Shown here one piece after another: positions 28,103-37,181 of a stretch of DNA of 64,000 nt; position 1 is the first letter of the stretch; every line of letters begins with the position of its first letter. A program made the position numbers and the translations under genes. Under the pieces are notes generated by a model. The model was not told the DNA's origin, made no database searches, and was given only the letters and a program-made list of their open reading frames with translations. The DNA lies in the NCBI RefSeq assembly GCF_023100845.1, contig NZ_CP095864.1, forward strand, positions 3,472,001 through 3,536,000, read 5' to 3'. Source of the DNA: Gordonia sp. PP30 (GTDB lineage Bacteria > Actinomycetota > Actinomycetes > Mycobacteriales > Mycobacteriaceae).

Positions 28103-29992
28103 CTACTTCGGCCCGAGTTGCTCGGCGAGTTCGTCGAGCACCGAGCGGTCCTCGATAGTCGACGGCACCGCATACTCCTCGCCGTCGACGATCTGGCGCA
28201 TCGTCTTACGCAGGATCTTGCCCGAGCGCGTCTTGGGCAGCGCCTGCACGACGGTCACGTCGCGGAAGGTGGCGACCGCGCCGATCTCCTCGCGCACCAT
28301 CTTCACCAGCGCCTCGCGCAGATCGGTGTCGGCGATCTCCACGCCCGCCTTGAGGACCACGTAGCCGCTGGGCCGCTGGCCCTTGAGGTCGTCGCGGATG
28401 CCGACGACGGCGCATTCGGCGACCGCCGGATGCGCGGCCACGACGGCCTCGATGCTGCCGGTCGAGAGCCGGTGGCCGGCGACGTTGATCACGTCGTCGG
28501 ACCGGCCGAGCACGTACAGGTAGCCGTCTGCGTCGAAGTAGCCGGAGTCGCCGGTGAGGTAGTAGCCGGGGAAGGCGCTCAGGTACGACGACCGGTAGCG
28601 GTCGTCGTCGCGCCAGAGACCGGCGAGCGTGCCGGGCGGCAGCGGCAGGCCGACGACGATGTTGCCCTCGGTCCCGGCCGGAACCTGCGCCCCCTCGGCA
28701 TCGACCACCTCGACGCGGTACCCGGGCACCGGCACGCTCGGCGAGCCGGCCTTGATCTCCATCTCCTCCAGGCCGCGCAGGTTGGCGACGATCGGCCAGC
28801 CGGTCTCGGTCTGCCACCAGTGGTCGACCACCGGCACGCCCAGTTTCTCCGACGCCCAGAAGAAGGTGTCCGGATCCAGACGCTCGCCCGCGGCGAAGAG
28901 CGTGCGGAACGCCGACATGTCGTACTTCGCGAGTTCGGTGGCCTCCGGGTCGGCCTTGCGGATGGCCCGGATCGCGGTCGGCGCGGTGAACAGCGCGACC
29001 ACGCCGTGCTCGCTGATCACCCGCCAGAACGCGCCCGCATCCGGGGTGCCGACCGGCTTACCCTCGTACATCACGCTGGTGGCGCCGATCAGCAGCGGAC
29101 CGTAGACGATGTAGCTGTGGCCGACCACCCACCCGACGTCTGACGCGGCCCACCAGGTCTCACCGGGCTCGATGCCGAACACGTTCCGCATCGACCAGGC
29201 CAGCGCCACGGCGTGGCCGCCGTTGTCGCGCACCACGCCCTTCGGCTTGCCGGTGGTCCCGGAGGTATACAGCACGTACAGCGGATCGGTGGCGGCCACC
29301 TCGACGGGCGCGGCCGGCTCCGCGGCGGCCACCGCCTCCTCCCAGTCCAGCCAGCCGTAGTCGGCGGCACTGCCGGCCACCTGCGGCCGGTCCTTCACGA
29401 TCACGGTCGACGGCGCGGCCTCGCTCAGCTCGATGGCCGCCCGCACCATCGGCAGGTACTCGACGGTGCGGCCCGGTTCCAGGCCGCCCGACGCGGTGAT
29501 CACGGCGACGGCCCCGGCGTCGTCGATACGAGTGGCCAGTTCCGGTGCCGCGAAGCCGCCGAAGACCACCGAGTGCACGGCGCCGATACGCGCACAGGCC
29601 AGCATCGCGATGGCGGCCTCGGGGATCATCGGCAGGTAGATGACGACGCGGTCGCCCTTCCCGATGCCGCGCGCGGCGAGTGCGCCGGCGAAGACGGCGA
29701 CCTCGTCGAGCAGTTCGGCGTAGGTGAAGGTGCGCTGCTCGCCGACCATCGCCGAGTCCCAGATGAGCGCGGGCTGGTCACCGCGACCGGCCGCGACGTG
29801 CCGGTCGAGCGCGTTGACGGACGTGTTCAGCGTGGCGCCGGGGTACCACCGGTAGAGCGGTGGCGCCGAATCGTCGAGCGCCGTGGCCGGCGGCGTGATC
29901 CAGTCGATCGCCTTCGCGGCGTCGAGCCAGAACTCCTCCGGCTGATCGATGCTTCGCTGAAATTCGTCTACATAGGCGCCCACGCGCCTCAC
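28103..29992 (-). CDS. prpE: Propionyl-CoA/acetyl-CoA synthetase (PrpE-type)
   Basis: A 629-residue ANL enzyme with the acetyl-CoA synthetase layout: N-terminal FWLDAAKAIDW, P-loop YTSGTTGKPKG, DVGWVVGHSY, WWQTETGWPI, and C-terminal LPKTRSGKILRKTMRQ with the catalytic Lys. The lack of the usual long ACS N-terminus and the NVAGHRLSTGSIE motif favour propionyl-CoA synthetase (PrpE) over acetyl-CoA synthetase, but short-chain specificity is not certain. GTG 29992 or GTG 29983 is the start. It diverges from the Rpf gene. Confidence 0.85.
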   Translation of the reverse strand: MRRVGAYVDEFQRSIDQPEEFWLDAAKAIDWITPPATALDDSAPPLYRWYPGATLNTSVNALDRHVAAGRGDQPALIWDSAMVGEQRTFTYAELLDEVAVFAGALAARGIGKGDRVVIYLPMIPEAAIAMLACARIGAVHSVVFGGFAAPELATRIDDAGAVAVITASGGLEPGRTVEYLPMVRAAIELSEAAPSTVIVKDRPQVAGSAADYGWLDWEEAVAAAEPAAPVEVAATDPLYVLYTSGTTGKPKGVVRDNGGHAVALAWSMRNVFGIEPGETWWAASDVGWVVGHSYIVYGPLLIGATSVMYEGKPVGTPDAGAFWRVISEHGVVALFTAPTAIRAIRKADPEATELAKYDMSAFRTLFAAGERLDPDTFFWASEKLGVPVVDHWWQTETGWPIVANLRGLEEMEIKAGSPSVPVPGYRVEVVDAEGAQVPAGTEGNIVVGLPLPPGTLAGLWRDDDRYRSSYLSAFPGYYLTGDSGYFDADGYLYVLGRSDDVINVAGHRLSTGSIEAVVAAHPAVAECAVVGIRDDLKGQRPSGYVVLKAGVEIADTDLREALVKMVREEIGAVATFRDVTVVQALPKTRSGKILRKTMRQIVDGEEYAVPSTIEDRSVLDELAEQLGPK

Positions 29993-30037
29993 GCTAGTGG
30001 GTCCGGACGGGTGACGGGAGCCACTTCCGGACCATGA

Positions 30038-30058
30038 ACTGTCTCACATTTGGACAGT
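30038..30058. promoter_or_regulatory. Inverted repeat near the prpE start
   Basis: ACTGTC and GACAGT, 9 bp apart, are perfect 6-bp arms located 46 bp upstream of the prpE start codon. A possible operator for prpE; the binding protein is unknown. Confidence 0.4.
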
Positions 30059-30152
30059 CAAAGATCACGGAATGATTACGACCGTTTCCTTCCGATGACC
30101 TGCGAGAAGCCCGAGAAATGCCCGCTTGCAAAAGTTAGCGTTTCGTGTCGTG

Positions 30153-30174
30153 GGTCACAAAACATGGTGTGACC
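30153..30174. promoter_or_regulatory. Inverted repeat GGTCACA-N8-TGTGACC upstream of rpf
   Basis: Perfect 7-bp arms with an 8-bp centre, 82 bp upstream of the Rpf start. The half-sites are those of CRP/GlxR but in the opposite order, so it is not a standard cAMP-receptor site. A CTTGCAAAAGTTAG stretch just upstream recalls RamB-type sites; both readings are tentative. Confidence 0.4.
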
Positions 30175-30237
30175 TTTGCGTTTGCGTTCCGTAACGTCGT
30201 CGCCGGTTCGAAATCGCCGGGCACTTCGGCCCGGTGA

Positions 30238-30582
<345 letters not shown>

Positions 30583-30657
30583 GCCCGCGCAACTGAGCCC
30601 CGCTGCGGCGGGACTCCGGCGGGGCGCTACCGAGGGGTGAGCGCCCCCCACGACCTC

Positions 30658-30692
30658 ACGACGGGGCCGGTCCGAGGGACCGGCCCCGTCGT
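30658..30692 (+). terminator. Hairpin terminator downstream of rpf
   Basis: Perfect 16-bp arms ACGACGGGGCCGGTCC and GGACCGGCCCCGTCGT with a 3-nt loop, 76 bp after the rpf stop and 28 bp before the next start. A smaller GC hairpin (CCCCGC/GCGGGG) lies just after the rpf stop. Confidence 0.8.
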
Positions 30693-30720
30693 CGTGTCCG
30701 GACCGAATACGCTCGGACCC

Positions 30721-32103
30721 ATGGCCGGACTCACTCTCACCTCCCTCGGCGGTGCCGGGACCGTCACCGGGTCCAAGCATCTGCTTCAATCCGGCGGAAC
30801 GGCGTTACTCGTCGACTGCGGACTCTTCCAGGGCATCAAGAATCTTCGGGAGGCCAACTGGCGGCCGCTGCCGGTCGACGCCGGGAGCATCGGCGCCGTG
30901 GTCCTCACGCACGCGCACCTCGATCACTGCGGGTACCTGCCGCGGCTGATCCGCGACGGCTTCCGCGGCGCGATCCACTGCACACCGGCCACCCGGAGCG
31001 TCGCCGAGATCATCCTGCGCGACAGCGCTCACCTCCAGGAACGCGACGCGGACTTCGCCAACCAGCGCAAGGCCAGCAAACACCACCCCGCGCTCCCCCT
31101 CTACGACACCGACGACGTCGAGGCCACACTGCCCCGTTTCGAGGTGCACCCGCCGCACCGGCCGTTCACGCCGGTGCCGGGCGCCGAGGTGATCTTCCGG
31201 GGCGCCGGGCACATCCTGGGTGCCGCGACGGCGACCGTCGCATGGGGCGGCACCACGGTCGCGTTCACCGGGGATCTCGGCCGGTACGACGACCCGCTCA
31301 TGCACGACCCCGAGCCGATCACCGAGGCCGACGTCCTGGTCACCGAGTCCACCTACGGCGATCGGTTGCGCGATACGACGTCGCCACTGGACGTCCTGGC
31401 GCGGATCGTCACCGAGACCGCCGACCGCGGCGGCACCGTGCTGATCCCGGCGTTCGCCGTCGGCCGGACCCAGTTGATCCTCTACTACCTGTGGCAGCTC
31501 CGGCGGGCCGGGACCATCCCGGCGGTGCCGATCTACGTCGACTCGCCGATGGCGATCAGCGCGAGCGAACTGCTGCGCACCTTCCCCGGCGACCACAAGC
31601 TCGACCCGGCCCTCACCGACGAGATGTTCGCCATCGCGAAGTACACGCGCGACACCGAGTCGTCGAAGGCGATCTCGGCCGATCGCTCACCGAAGATCGT
31701 GCTGTCGGCGAGCGGCATGGCCACCGGCGGACGGATCCTGCATCACCTCGCCGCCTTCGCCGCCGACCCGGCCACGACCATCGTGCTGGCCGGCTACCAA
31801 TCGGTCGGCACCCGCGGCCGCGCACTCGCCGACGGCGCCCGTTTCCTCAAGCTCTACGGCGAATGGGTGCCGATCAACGCCCGTATCGAAGACCTCCACA
31901 TGTTCTCCGCGCACGCCGACGGCGATGAACTGATCCGCTGGATGACCGGTTTCACTCGCGCTCCGGCGCAGAGTTTCATCGTGCACGGCGAGCCCAACGC
32001 CGCGGACTCGCTGCGCCTGCGGATGCAGAGGGAACTCGGCTGGGAGGCGTCGGTCTCGGTCCCGAACCGCGTGTACTCGCTCGGCCGGCGCACACCTCGC
32101 TGA
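30721..32103 (+). CDS. Beta-CASP metallo-beta-lactamase nuclease (YSH1/CPSF-like)
   Basis: ATG 30721 gives 460 residues. The MBL domain has LTHAHLDHCGYLP (HxHxDH) and GAGHILGAATA; the beta-CASP part has VTESTYGDR, PIYVDSPMA and VLSASGMATGGRILHHL, and a late metal His (FSAHADGDEL) and IVHGEP. This set matches bacterial relatives of the eukaryotic mRNA 3'-end nuclease, believed to act as RNA endo/exonucleases. It is monocistronic. RNA substrate unknown. Confidence 0.9.
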   Translation: MAGLTLTSLGGAGTVTGSKHLLQSGGTALLVDCGLFQGIKNLREANWRPLPVDAGSIGAVVLTHAHLDHCGYLPRLIRDGFRGAIHCTPATRSVAEIILRDSAHLQERDADFANQRKASKHHPALPLYDTDDVEATLPRFEVHPPHRPFTPVPGAEVIFRGAGHILGAATATVAWGGTTVAFTGDLGRYDDPLMHDPEPITEADVLVTESTYGDRLRDTTSPLDVLARIVTETADRGGTVLIPAFAVGRTQLILYYLWQLRRAGTIPAVPIYVDSPMAISASELLRTFPGDHKLDPALTDEMFAIAKYTRDTESSKAISADRSPKIVLSASGMATGGRILHHLAAFAADPATTIVLAGYQSVGTRGRALADGARFLKLYGEWVPINARIEDLHMFSAHADGDELIRWMTGFTRAPAQSFIVHGEPNAADSLRLRMQRELGWEASVSVPNRVYSLGRRTPR

Positions 32104-32210
32104 CGGGACCGTGACGTACATTCCGCCATCGCCCGTCGACCGCGGCCGACGACCTGCGTAAAAGCCTCCCCGGCCGGGGCGCTACGCCACAGTCCGGTCA
32201 GCCGATCGAC

Positions 32211-32645
32211 CTATGTCCACGTGCGGGACTGCTCGACGATGAACCCGGCGAGGATCACCACGGTGCCACCCACCTCACCGACGATCAGCGCGACGGTGGC
32301 GGCGACGAGCCCGGCGTCGCGCGGGTGGTATTGATTCGTGGTGTCCTGGCGCCAGCCGTGCACGCAGTACGACGCGATGGCCCCGGCGAAGAAGACGATG
32401 ACGACGGCGAGGGCGGCGACGTTCACCCAGGTCGGCCAGGCGCTGAACTGCACCAGCGCCGCCAGCAGGAGCGTGGCGAACGAGTACATCAGGGCGGCAC
32501 GGTGCGCGATGTCGACGTAGACGTGCGCGCAGCCGTCCGGACTGACGGCGATCTGCGCGAATTTCCATACGCCGAGCAGTAGTCCCCATACGAAGATCGA
32601 TCCGGCCGCGATCAACGCCACCTGCGTCGCCAATTCCAAGTGCAT
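32211..32645 (-). CDS. Small integral membrane protein, four helices
   Basis: A 144-residue protein with hydrophobic stretches at about 8-28, 48-70, 75-95 and 112-135; the loops contain Cys39 and a YCVHGWRQDTTNQYHPRD segment. I recognise no family. It diverges from the ferritin gene with an iron box between them, so iron control of this gene is possible but not shown. Confidence 0.7.
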   Translation of the reverse strand: MHLELATQVALIAAGSIFVWGLLLGVWKFAQIAVSPDGCAHVYVDIAHRAALMYSFATLLLAALVQFSAWPTWVNVAALAVVIVFFAGAIASYCVHGWRQDTTNQYHPRDAGLVAATVALIVGEVGGTVVILAGFIVEQSRTWT

Positions 32646-32687
32646 TCGTTCAGCCTACGAGCGGTCGCGACCAATGCTTACCAGGGC

Positions 32688-32704
32688 ATCCTAAATTAGG
32701 ATAG
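32688..32704. promoter_or_regulatory. Probable IdeR/DtxR iron box upstream of ferritin
   Basis: ATCCTAAATTAGGAT (32688-32702) is a perfect palindrome; continuing into TTAGGATAG it matches the IdeR half-site TTAGGTTAG at 8 of 9 positions. It is 86 bp upstream of the ferritin start. In mycobacteria IdeR activates bfrB from similar repeats; the same is inferred here. Confidence 0.65.
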
Positions 32705-32773
32705 GATGTACATATCTTCCCAGTTCAGAGGGTGTTTAGGGTAGACAAATCTTGCTATCGCAGAGGAGAAATG

Positions 32774-33283
32774 ATGGTTAGCGTAGTCGACATGAAGATG
32801 AACGAAGACCTCGAAATCGCATTCAACAAGCAGATCACCCTCGAATTCGAGTCGTCCATGCTGTACCGCCAGCTGGCCATCGAGTTCGAGCTCAAGGATC
32901 TCCCCGGCATCGCCGGCTGGATGTCGCGCCACGCCGCCGAAGAGCTCACGCACGCCGATCGGCTGATCAAGCACCTCACCGATCGGGACAACCACCCGAT
33001 CATCGGCGACATCCACATGCCGTCGATCAAGATCAACACCGTCGCCGAGGCCTTCGAGGTCGCCCTCGAGGCCGAGGAGCAGGTGTCGGAGTCGATCCGC
33101 AACCTGTTCCGTCTGGCACAGGAGACCGTCGACATCGACTCGCGCACGGTGATCGACTGGTTCATCGCCGAGCAGGTCGAGGAAGAGGCCACGGTCCGCG
33201 AGATCCTCGGCCGCGCCAAGCTGATCAACGAGGACGGCCCCGGAATCCTCCGCCTGGACGACGAACTGTCCGGCCAGGCCTGA
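32774..33283 (+). CDS. Ferritin (BfrB-type, iron storage)
   Basis: The first of two adjacent ATGs (32771) is too close to AGGAG, so ATG 32774 is chosen; 169 residues. Ferroxidase residues are visible in the four-helix bundle: EFESSMLYRQLAIEFE (helix A), HAAEELTHADRLIKHL (helix B, ExxH), then EAEEQVSESIRNL and FIAEQVEEEATVREIL. The helix-B and helix-D patterns fit non-haem ferritin, not bacterioferritin (no clear haem Met). It stores Fe(III) in a 24-mer and limits iron toxicity. An intrinsic terminator follows. Confidence 0.92.
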   Translation: MVSVVDMKMNEDLEIAFNKQITLEFESSMLYRQLAIEFELKDLPGIAGWMSRHAAEELTHADRLIKHLTDRDNHPIIGDIHMPSIKINTVAEAFEVALEAEEQVSESIRNLFRLAQETVDIDSRTVIDWFIAEQVEEEATVREILGRAKLINEDGPGILRLDDELSGQA

Positions 33284-33310
33284 CACCTCCCGCAGCCCTC
33301 GGGAAACTCG

Positions 33311-33348
33311 AGCGGCCCCGCCCGGATTCTTCTCCGGACGGGGCCGCT
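33311..33348 (+). terminator. Terminator after ferritin
   Basis: Arms AGCGGCCCCG...CCGGA and TCCGG...CGGGGCCGCT with one mismatched pair and a TTCTTC loop, 28 bp after the ferritin stop. Confidence 0.8.
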
Positions 33349-33398
33349 TGCGCATCGATGTGCACTCCGCCGCGGTCCGCGACAGCCGGACTGCCGAC

Positions 33399-33493
33399 GC
33401 GACACCCGAGCGGGGAAGCGACTCCCGCGCACTGGTCGTCAACATGGTGTCGCGGACGCAACGGGTGTCGCGGGCACCCCGCGGGTGTCGCGG
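33399..33493. repeat. GTGTCGC motif cluster between ferritin and LCP genes
   Basis: The 340-bp gap between the convergent ferritin and LCP genes holds the terminator above and no gene. GCGACACCCG is at 33399; GGTGTCGCGG is at 33446, 33464 and 33484, about 18-20 bp apart, in the opposite orientation. The same motif clusters at 14.3 and 50.7 kb. Confidence 0.6.
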
Positions 33494-33623
33494 TACGAAA
33501 ACGCCGCCCGTGGCCGGTCGACACCGGGGGCGGAGCCTCGGCTCGACGGGGTCGCTGCGGCTCAGCCTCCGGTGGTCAGCCAGTCGCCGCGTGAGGGCGA
33601 CGAGCCCGGTCCGGGCAACGGTG

Positions 33624-35165
33624 TCAGTTCACGCAGGGGATGGCGTCGGTGTTGGTGACCGCGCCGCCGTTGTCGGGCGGGGCGTCCCCGGGCGTGAGGA
33701 GCGATTCGGGGTCCATCGTCGTCGGCGAACCGGTGCCGCCGTCCGGCGAGGATCCGTCCGTCGTGCCGCCGTCCGCCACGGCCGTCGTGGACGTGGCCGG
33801 CCCGGGCGTCGGCGCGACGCCGAAGGCGCGCTGCACGATGCCGCGGATCTCCGCCGGGTCGATGATGTTGACCGACTGCTCGTCGACCGTCGCGTAGCCC
33901 TTCACCGGCAGCGTCCGAAAGCTGATGTGCTGGCCGGACACCGAGCTCATCAGTCCGGCCCACTGCTGCAGGTTCCAGCCGTCGGAGATCACGACGTCCT
34001 TCTGCGCGGCCGCGACCGCCGCGTTCAGCCTGCCGACGTCCGAGAGCGTCCCGACGCTCTGCAGTTTGTGCAGCGCGGAGAGCATGAACGCCTGTTGCCG
34101 ATGTGTCCGGTCCAGGTCGCCGTTGTCCAGGCCGTGCCGCTGCCGGACGAAGGCCACGGCCTGCGAGCCGTTGAGGGTCTGCACGCCGGCGCGGAAATTC
34201 GCGCCCGAGTAGTCGTCCTGAACGGCCCGATTGAGACACACCTGGACACCGCCCAGCGACTTCGCCAGGTCGTAGAAGCCGACGAGGCTCACCTCGGCGA
34301 AGCGGTCGATCGGCACGCCGGTCAGCGCTCGGACCGTCTCGATCGTCTCGGCGCGGCCCGCCTCGCGGCCGCGGTGTTCCAGCTCGGACGCGTCGGTGAC
34401 ACCCTGCGCCTGGAGCTGGTCCTCGGTGGCCGCCTTGCGCCGCCCGTAGGCCTCCTTGATCTTGGCCTGCGGGACGTCGAGTCCGTCGACGTTCACGTAG
34501 TCGTCGCGCGGGATCGAGTACGCGATGATGTTCGTCTTGTCCGCCGGGATGTGTACCAGGATCAGGGTGTTGGTGTTATACCCGCCGTTGTCACTGCTGC
34601 CCGCGTGCAGCTGATCGAGGATCGACTGCGGCAGCGGATTACCGTCCTGATCACGCCGGGTGTCAAGGCCCATCAGCAGGATGTTCTCCGCGCCGTCGGT
34701 CGATCGGGGACCCGAACCGAGCGCGTGCGACATGGTGAATCCGCCGAAGACGCGATTGGCACCGGCCCAGGCCATACCGGTCAGCGTCAGGATCCCGACG
34801 CAGCCGACCGCCACGACCGTCCGCAGCGCCAGCCCGGCCGCCCGGCGTCCCCGGGGGCGCGGCCGCCGGTGCCCCGACGGTTCCTCCGGTGCCGCGACCG
34901 GGGTCTGCGGGATCTGTTCGGTGGGCGCCGCGGAGCGCCACGCCGAGATCTCCGGTGCGACGATCTCCGGCGCGGTGATCTCGGCCGGCACCGGCTCGTC
35001 GGCGGCTGGCGCACGATGGCGGGCCCGTCGGGCCGGCCGCGCTCCCGAATCCGGCACGACGTCGTCCATCGAGTGCCAGCGCGGCACGGGCTGCCCCGCG
35101 GCCCGCGCCCGGCGCAGCATCTCGCCCGCCGAAGGGCGCGCGTCACCGTCGTCGAAGGAAGTCAT
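33624..35165 (-). CDS. LytR-CpsA-Psr (LCP) cell-wall ligase
   Basis: The ATG at 35165 gives 513 residues; a GTG seven codons upstream is also open. A disordered cytosolic region (1-100) leads to a membrane helix near 108-130 (VVAVGCVGILTLTGMAWA) and the LCP domain: AENILLMGLDTRRD, NTNTLILVHIPADK, AYSIPRDDYVNV, and RHGLDNGDLDRTHRQQAFM. These Asp and Arg residues bind the polyprenyl pyrophosphate donor. LCP proteins of Mycobacteriales join arabinogalactan to peptidoglycan. The last 60 residues are Gly/Thr/Pro-rich. Confidence 0.92.
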   Translation of the reverse strand: MTSFDDGDARPSAGEMLRRARAAGQPVPRWHSMDDVVPDSGARPARRARHRAPAADEPVPAEITAPEIVAPEISAWRSAAPTEQIPQTPVAAPEEPSGHRRPRPRGRRAAGLALRTVVAVGCVGILTLTGMAWAGANRVFGGFTMSHALGSGPRSTDGAENILLMGLDTRRDQDGNPLPQSILDQLHAGSSDNGGYNTNTLILVHIPADKTNIIAYSIPRDDYVNVDGLDVPQAKIKEAYGRRKAATEDQLQAQGVTDASELEHRGREAGRAETIETVRALTGVPIDRFAEVSLVGFYDLAKSLGGVQVCLNRAVQDDYSGANFRAGVQTLNGSQAVAFVRQRHGLDNGDLDRTHRQQAFMLSALHKLQSVGTLSDVGRLNAAVAAAQKDVVISDGWNLQQWAGLMSSVSGQHISFRTLPVKGYATVDEQSVNIIDPAEIRGIVQRAFGVAPTPGPATSTTAVADGGTTDGSSPDGGTGSPTTMDPESLLTPGDAPPDNGGAVTNTDAIPCVN

Positions 35166-35247
35166 AACCGCCCGATTCTCGGGCACTCACCTGAGAGTCC
35201 ACTGATGACCGGACAAAGAGCCCGAGGTGGGCCACCGTCCGTGCGGC

Positions 35248-35868
35248 CTACTTCACATCGTCCGCGTTGTTCCGGACGGCGACGAGCGCGCCGTGCGACC
35301 GCTCCGGCCGGTCCGTGCGCGTCTCCGTACGCACCACCCGGAAACCCGCGGCCGCGACGCGCGCGGCGAGCAGCTCGACCGGCCAGTAGTACGCCGGGCA
35401 GACCGCGTGGTCGAACCGCGACTGTCGATCGGCGGTGAAGAATCCGAGGAGCAGCCCGCCACCCGGCGCGACGCAGCGGGCGAATTCGGCGAGCACACCG
35501 GCCATCTCCTCCGGCGGTAGATGGATCAGCGAGTACCACGCGAGGACACCGCCGAGTTCACCATCGGCGGCGCCGAGCTCCTCGGCCCGCCCGAGACGGT
35601 AGCGCCCACGCGGGTCCGCCGCGACCGCGGCGGCGAGGAACTCGGGAACCGGGTCGACGCCGGTCACGTCGACACCCAGTCCGGCGAGGTGCCGCGTCCA
35701 CTGCCCGGGCCCGCACCCCGCATCCACGACCGGGCCGTCGGCGCCGCGCGCCCATTCGGAGACCAGGGCCAGATCCCGGTCGTCGACGTCGTCGATGCTC
35801 CCGACCGCGGAGATGTACGCCGCGGCCGCGGCGCCGTACGCGTCTCGCACGGTGTCCAGTGATCCCAT
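35248..35868 (-). CDS. SAM-dependent methyltransferase (class I)
   Basis: ATG 35868 gives 206 residues. The AdoMet motif I is VVDAGCGPGQWTRHLAG (residues near 48-64), with the acidic motif II GVDPVPEFLAAA and a later LAWYSLIHLP region. No specific substrate can be deduced. It starts 6 bp after a fragment of a transporter gene on the same strand. Confidence 0.88.
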   Translation of the reverse strand: MGSLDTVRDAYGAAAAAYISAVGSIDDVDDRDLALVSEWARGADGPVVDAGCGPGQWTRHLAGLGVDVTGVDPVPEFLAAAVAADPRGRYRLGRAEELGAADGELGGVLAWYSLIHLPPEEMAGVLAEFARCVAPGGGLLLGFFTADRQSRFDHAVCPAYYWPVELLAARVAAAGFRVVRTETRTDRPERSHGALVAVRNNADDVK

Positions 35869-35873
35869 CCCGG

Positions 35874-36041
35874 TCAGCCTGTCACAACCCTCGACCTGCC
35901 CGCAGGCCTCCGAAACCCGGGACCGCACCTGTCGGCGAGGGCGTCGAGTGTCTCCTCGACCGTCGTCGTCGGCATCGCGGTGGCGACCAGCGCGCCGCCC
36001 AGTCCGGTCAGGAACGCCCGGGCGGCCGCGTCGTCAGCCAC
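35874..36041 (-). pseudogene. Possible N-terminal remnant of a ThrE-type exporter gene
   Basis: A 55-codon open frame starts with GTG 36041 inside the last codons of the carbonic anhydrase gene and stops at 35874. It contains GLGGALVATAMPTTTVEETLDALA, which resembles the first helix of the threonine/serine exporter (DUF1212) N-terminal domain (the LG.ALLATG.P...VEETL pattern). Only this helix remains; the methyltransferase starts 6 bp later. It may be a relic of a deleted gene or a chance match. Confidence 0.35.
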
Positions 36042-36876
36042 GGTCGGCGGTGAACTTGTCCGCCTGTGCGGCGGCCGCGGCGGTGAGCAGCGCCGCCAGG
36101 GCCGCGTCGTCCGCGGGTGCGGCGAGCAGACCCGGCGACCACCCGTCCCGGCTGCCGACGCCGACGGTGCGCTCGTGCAGATCGAAGACGCCATAGACCA
36201 CCGGCCGGTCCAGGTCGCGGTCGAGCATCGTCGCGGTGATGGCCGCGTTGGCGACCACCGACACGGCGATGAGCGCGTCGCGGAAGCCGCCGGCCGACGA
36301 CACGTCGGCGCCGAACTCGGCCTCCAGGGCCAGTGCCGCCATCCGGACGCCGGCGAGCAGCGAGTCGACGATCGCGCGCAGCGGCGGGTCGTGCACCACC
36401 TGCAGGTAGGTCTGCGGGGCCAGCAGCGCGTCGACGGCGGCGGTCACCGCGCCGCACTGCGAGTGCCCGAGGACCACGGCCAGCTTGACCGAGGCCATGT
36501 TGGCCATCGCGTAGTGCAGGCTGCCGACGCATTCGGTCCCCGGGACGTTGCCCGCGACGCGGATGACGAACAGGTCGTTGGTGGCCTGGCCGAACACCAG
36601 CTCGACGGGCACCCGGGCATCCGAGCAGGCCAGCACCGCGGCGAACGGCTCCTGCGGGAGACCTGCGCCCGGAGTACGGGGCAGCCCGAACGCGCCGGCC
36701 CCCACCGACACCTCCAGGCGCCCGGTGTCCGCCGCCCCGACGGAGGCGAACCCCGCGCTACCGGCGTCCAGCCGTTCGCGAGCCTCCGCATCCGATGACG
36801 GCTGCGGACGCAGTTCCCCCTCCGGACGCTCGATCCACAGCACTTCTCTTCGGCCAGACTCCGGCGTTGTCGCCAT
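36034..36876 (-). CDS. Beta-class carbonic anhydrase
   Basis: ATG 36876 gives 280 residues. The zinc-binding set is present: ACSDARVP (Cys-x-Asp-x-Arg) and LGHSQCGAV (His-x-x-Cys), with RVAGNVPG and SLHYAM between. An N-terminal stretch of about 60 residues and a C-terminal Ala-rich tail make it longer than simple beta-CAs. It interconverts CO2 and bicarbonate; in the cytosol it supplies bicarbonate for carboxylases. Confidence 0.9.
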   Translation of the reverse strand: MATTPESGRREVLWIERPEGELRPQPSSDAEARERLDAGSAGFASVGAADTGRLEVSVGAGAFGLPRTPGAGLPQEPFAAVLACSDARVPVELVFGQATNDLFVIRVAGNVPGTECVGSLHYAMANMASVKLAVVLGHSQCGAVTAAVDALLAPQTYLQVVHDPPLRAIVDSLLAGVRMAALALEAEFGADVSSAGGFRDALIAVSVVANAAITATMLDRDLDRPVVYGVFDLHERTVGVGSRDGWSPGLLAAPADDAALAALLTAAAAAQADKFTADRG

Positions 36877-36980
36877 CGTGTCGCCCCCTCGTCTCAGTTG
36901 TCGGTGATCGACACTATCCCGGTGATCGGTGAGCGGCACGGAATCGAGGCACTAAGGCCCAGGAGACGGGTGAAATGACG

Positions 36981-37010
36981 AAGACCCGCACCGTTTCCGG
37001 TGCGGGTCTT
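36981..37010 (-). terminator. Terminator downstream of the initiator tRNA
   Basis: Perfect 13-bp arms AAGACCCGCACCG and CGGTGCGGGTCTT with a 4-nt loop, just beyond the tRNA 3' end on the minus strand. Confidence 0.85.
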
Positions 37011-37016
37011 CGTCGT

Positions 37017-37093
37017 TGGTAGCGGGGACAGGATTTGAACCTGCGACCTCTGGGTTATGAGCCCAGCGAGCTACCGAGCTGCTCCACCCCGCG
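37017..37093 (-). tRNA. Initiator tRNA-fMet (CAT)
   Basis: Minus-strand cloverleaf of 77 nt including an encoded CCA (37017-37019). Anticodon CAT in the loop CTCATAA; the anticodon stem has three consecutive G-C pairs (GGG/CCC) and the first acceptor pair is a C-T mismatch, both initiator hallmarks. The T arm is GGTTCAAATCC. Confidence 0.93.
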
Positions 37094-37181
37094 TTGCGAG
37101 GACTACGTTACACACGGGCAAACGGACTATGCAAATCGGTTACGGGACAACGTGATCGACGACACGTAGCGCACCGAAAGC

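Noticed and set aside
30153-30174. Standard CRP/GlxR site upstream of rpf
   Set aside because: The half-sites are in reversed order (TCACA before TGTGA) with 8-bp spacing, so it does not match the consensus.
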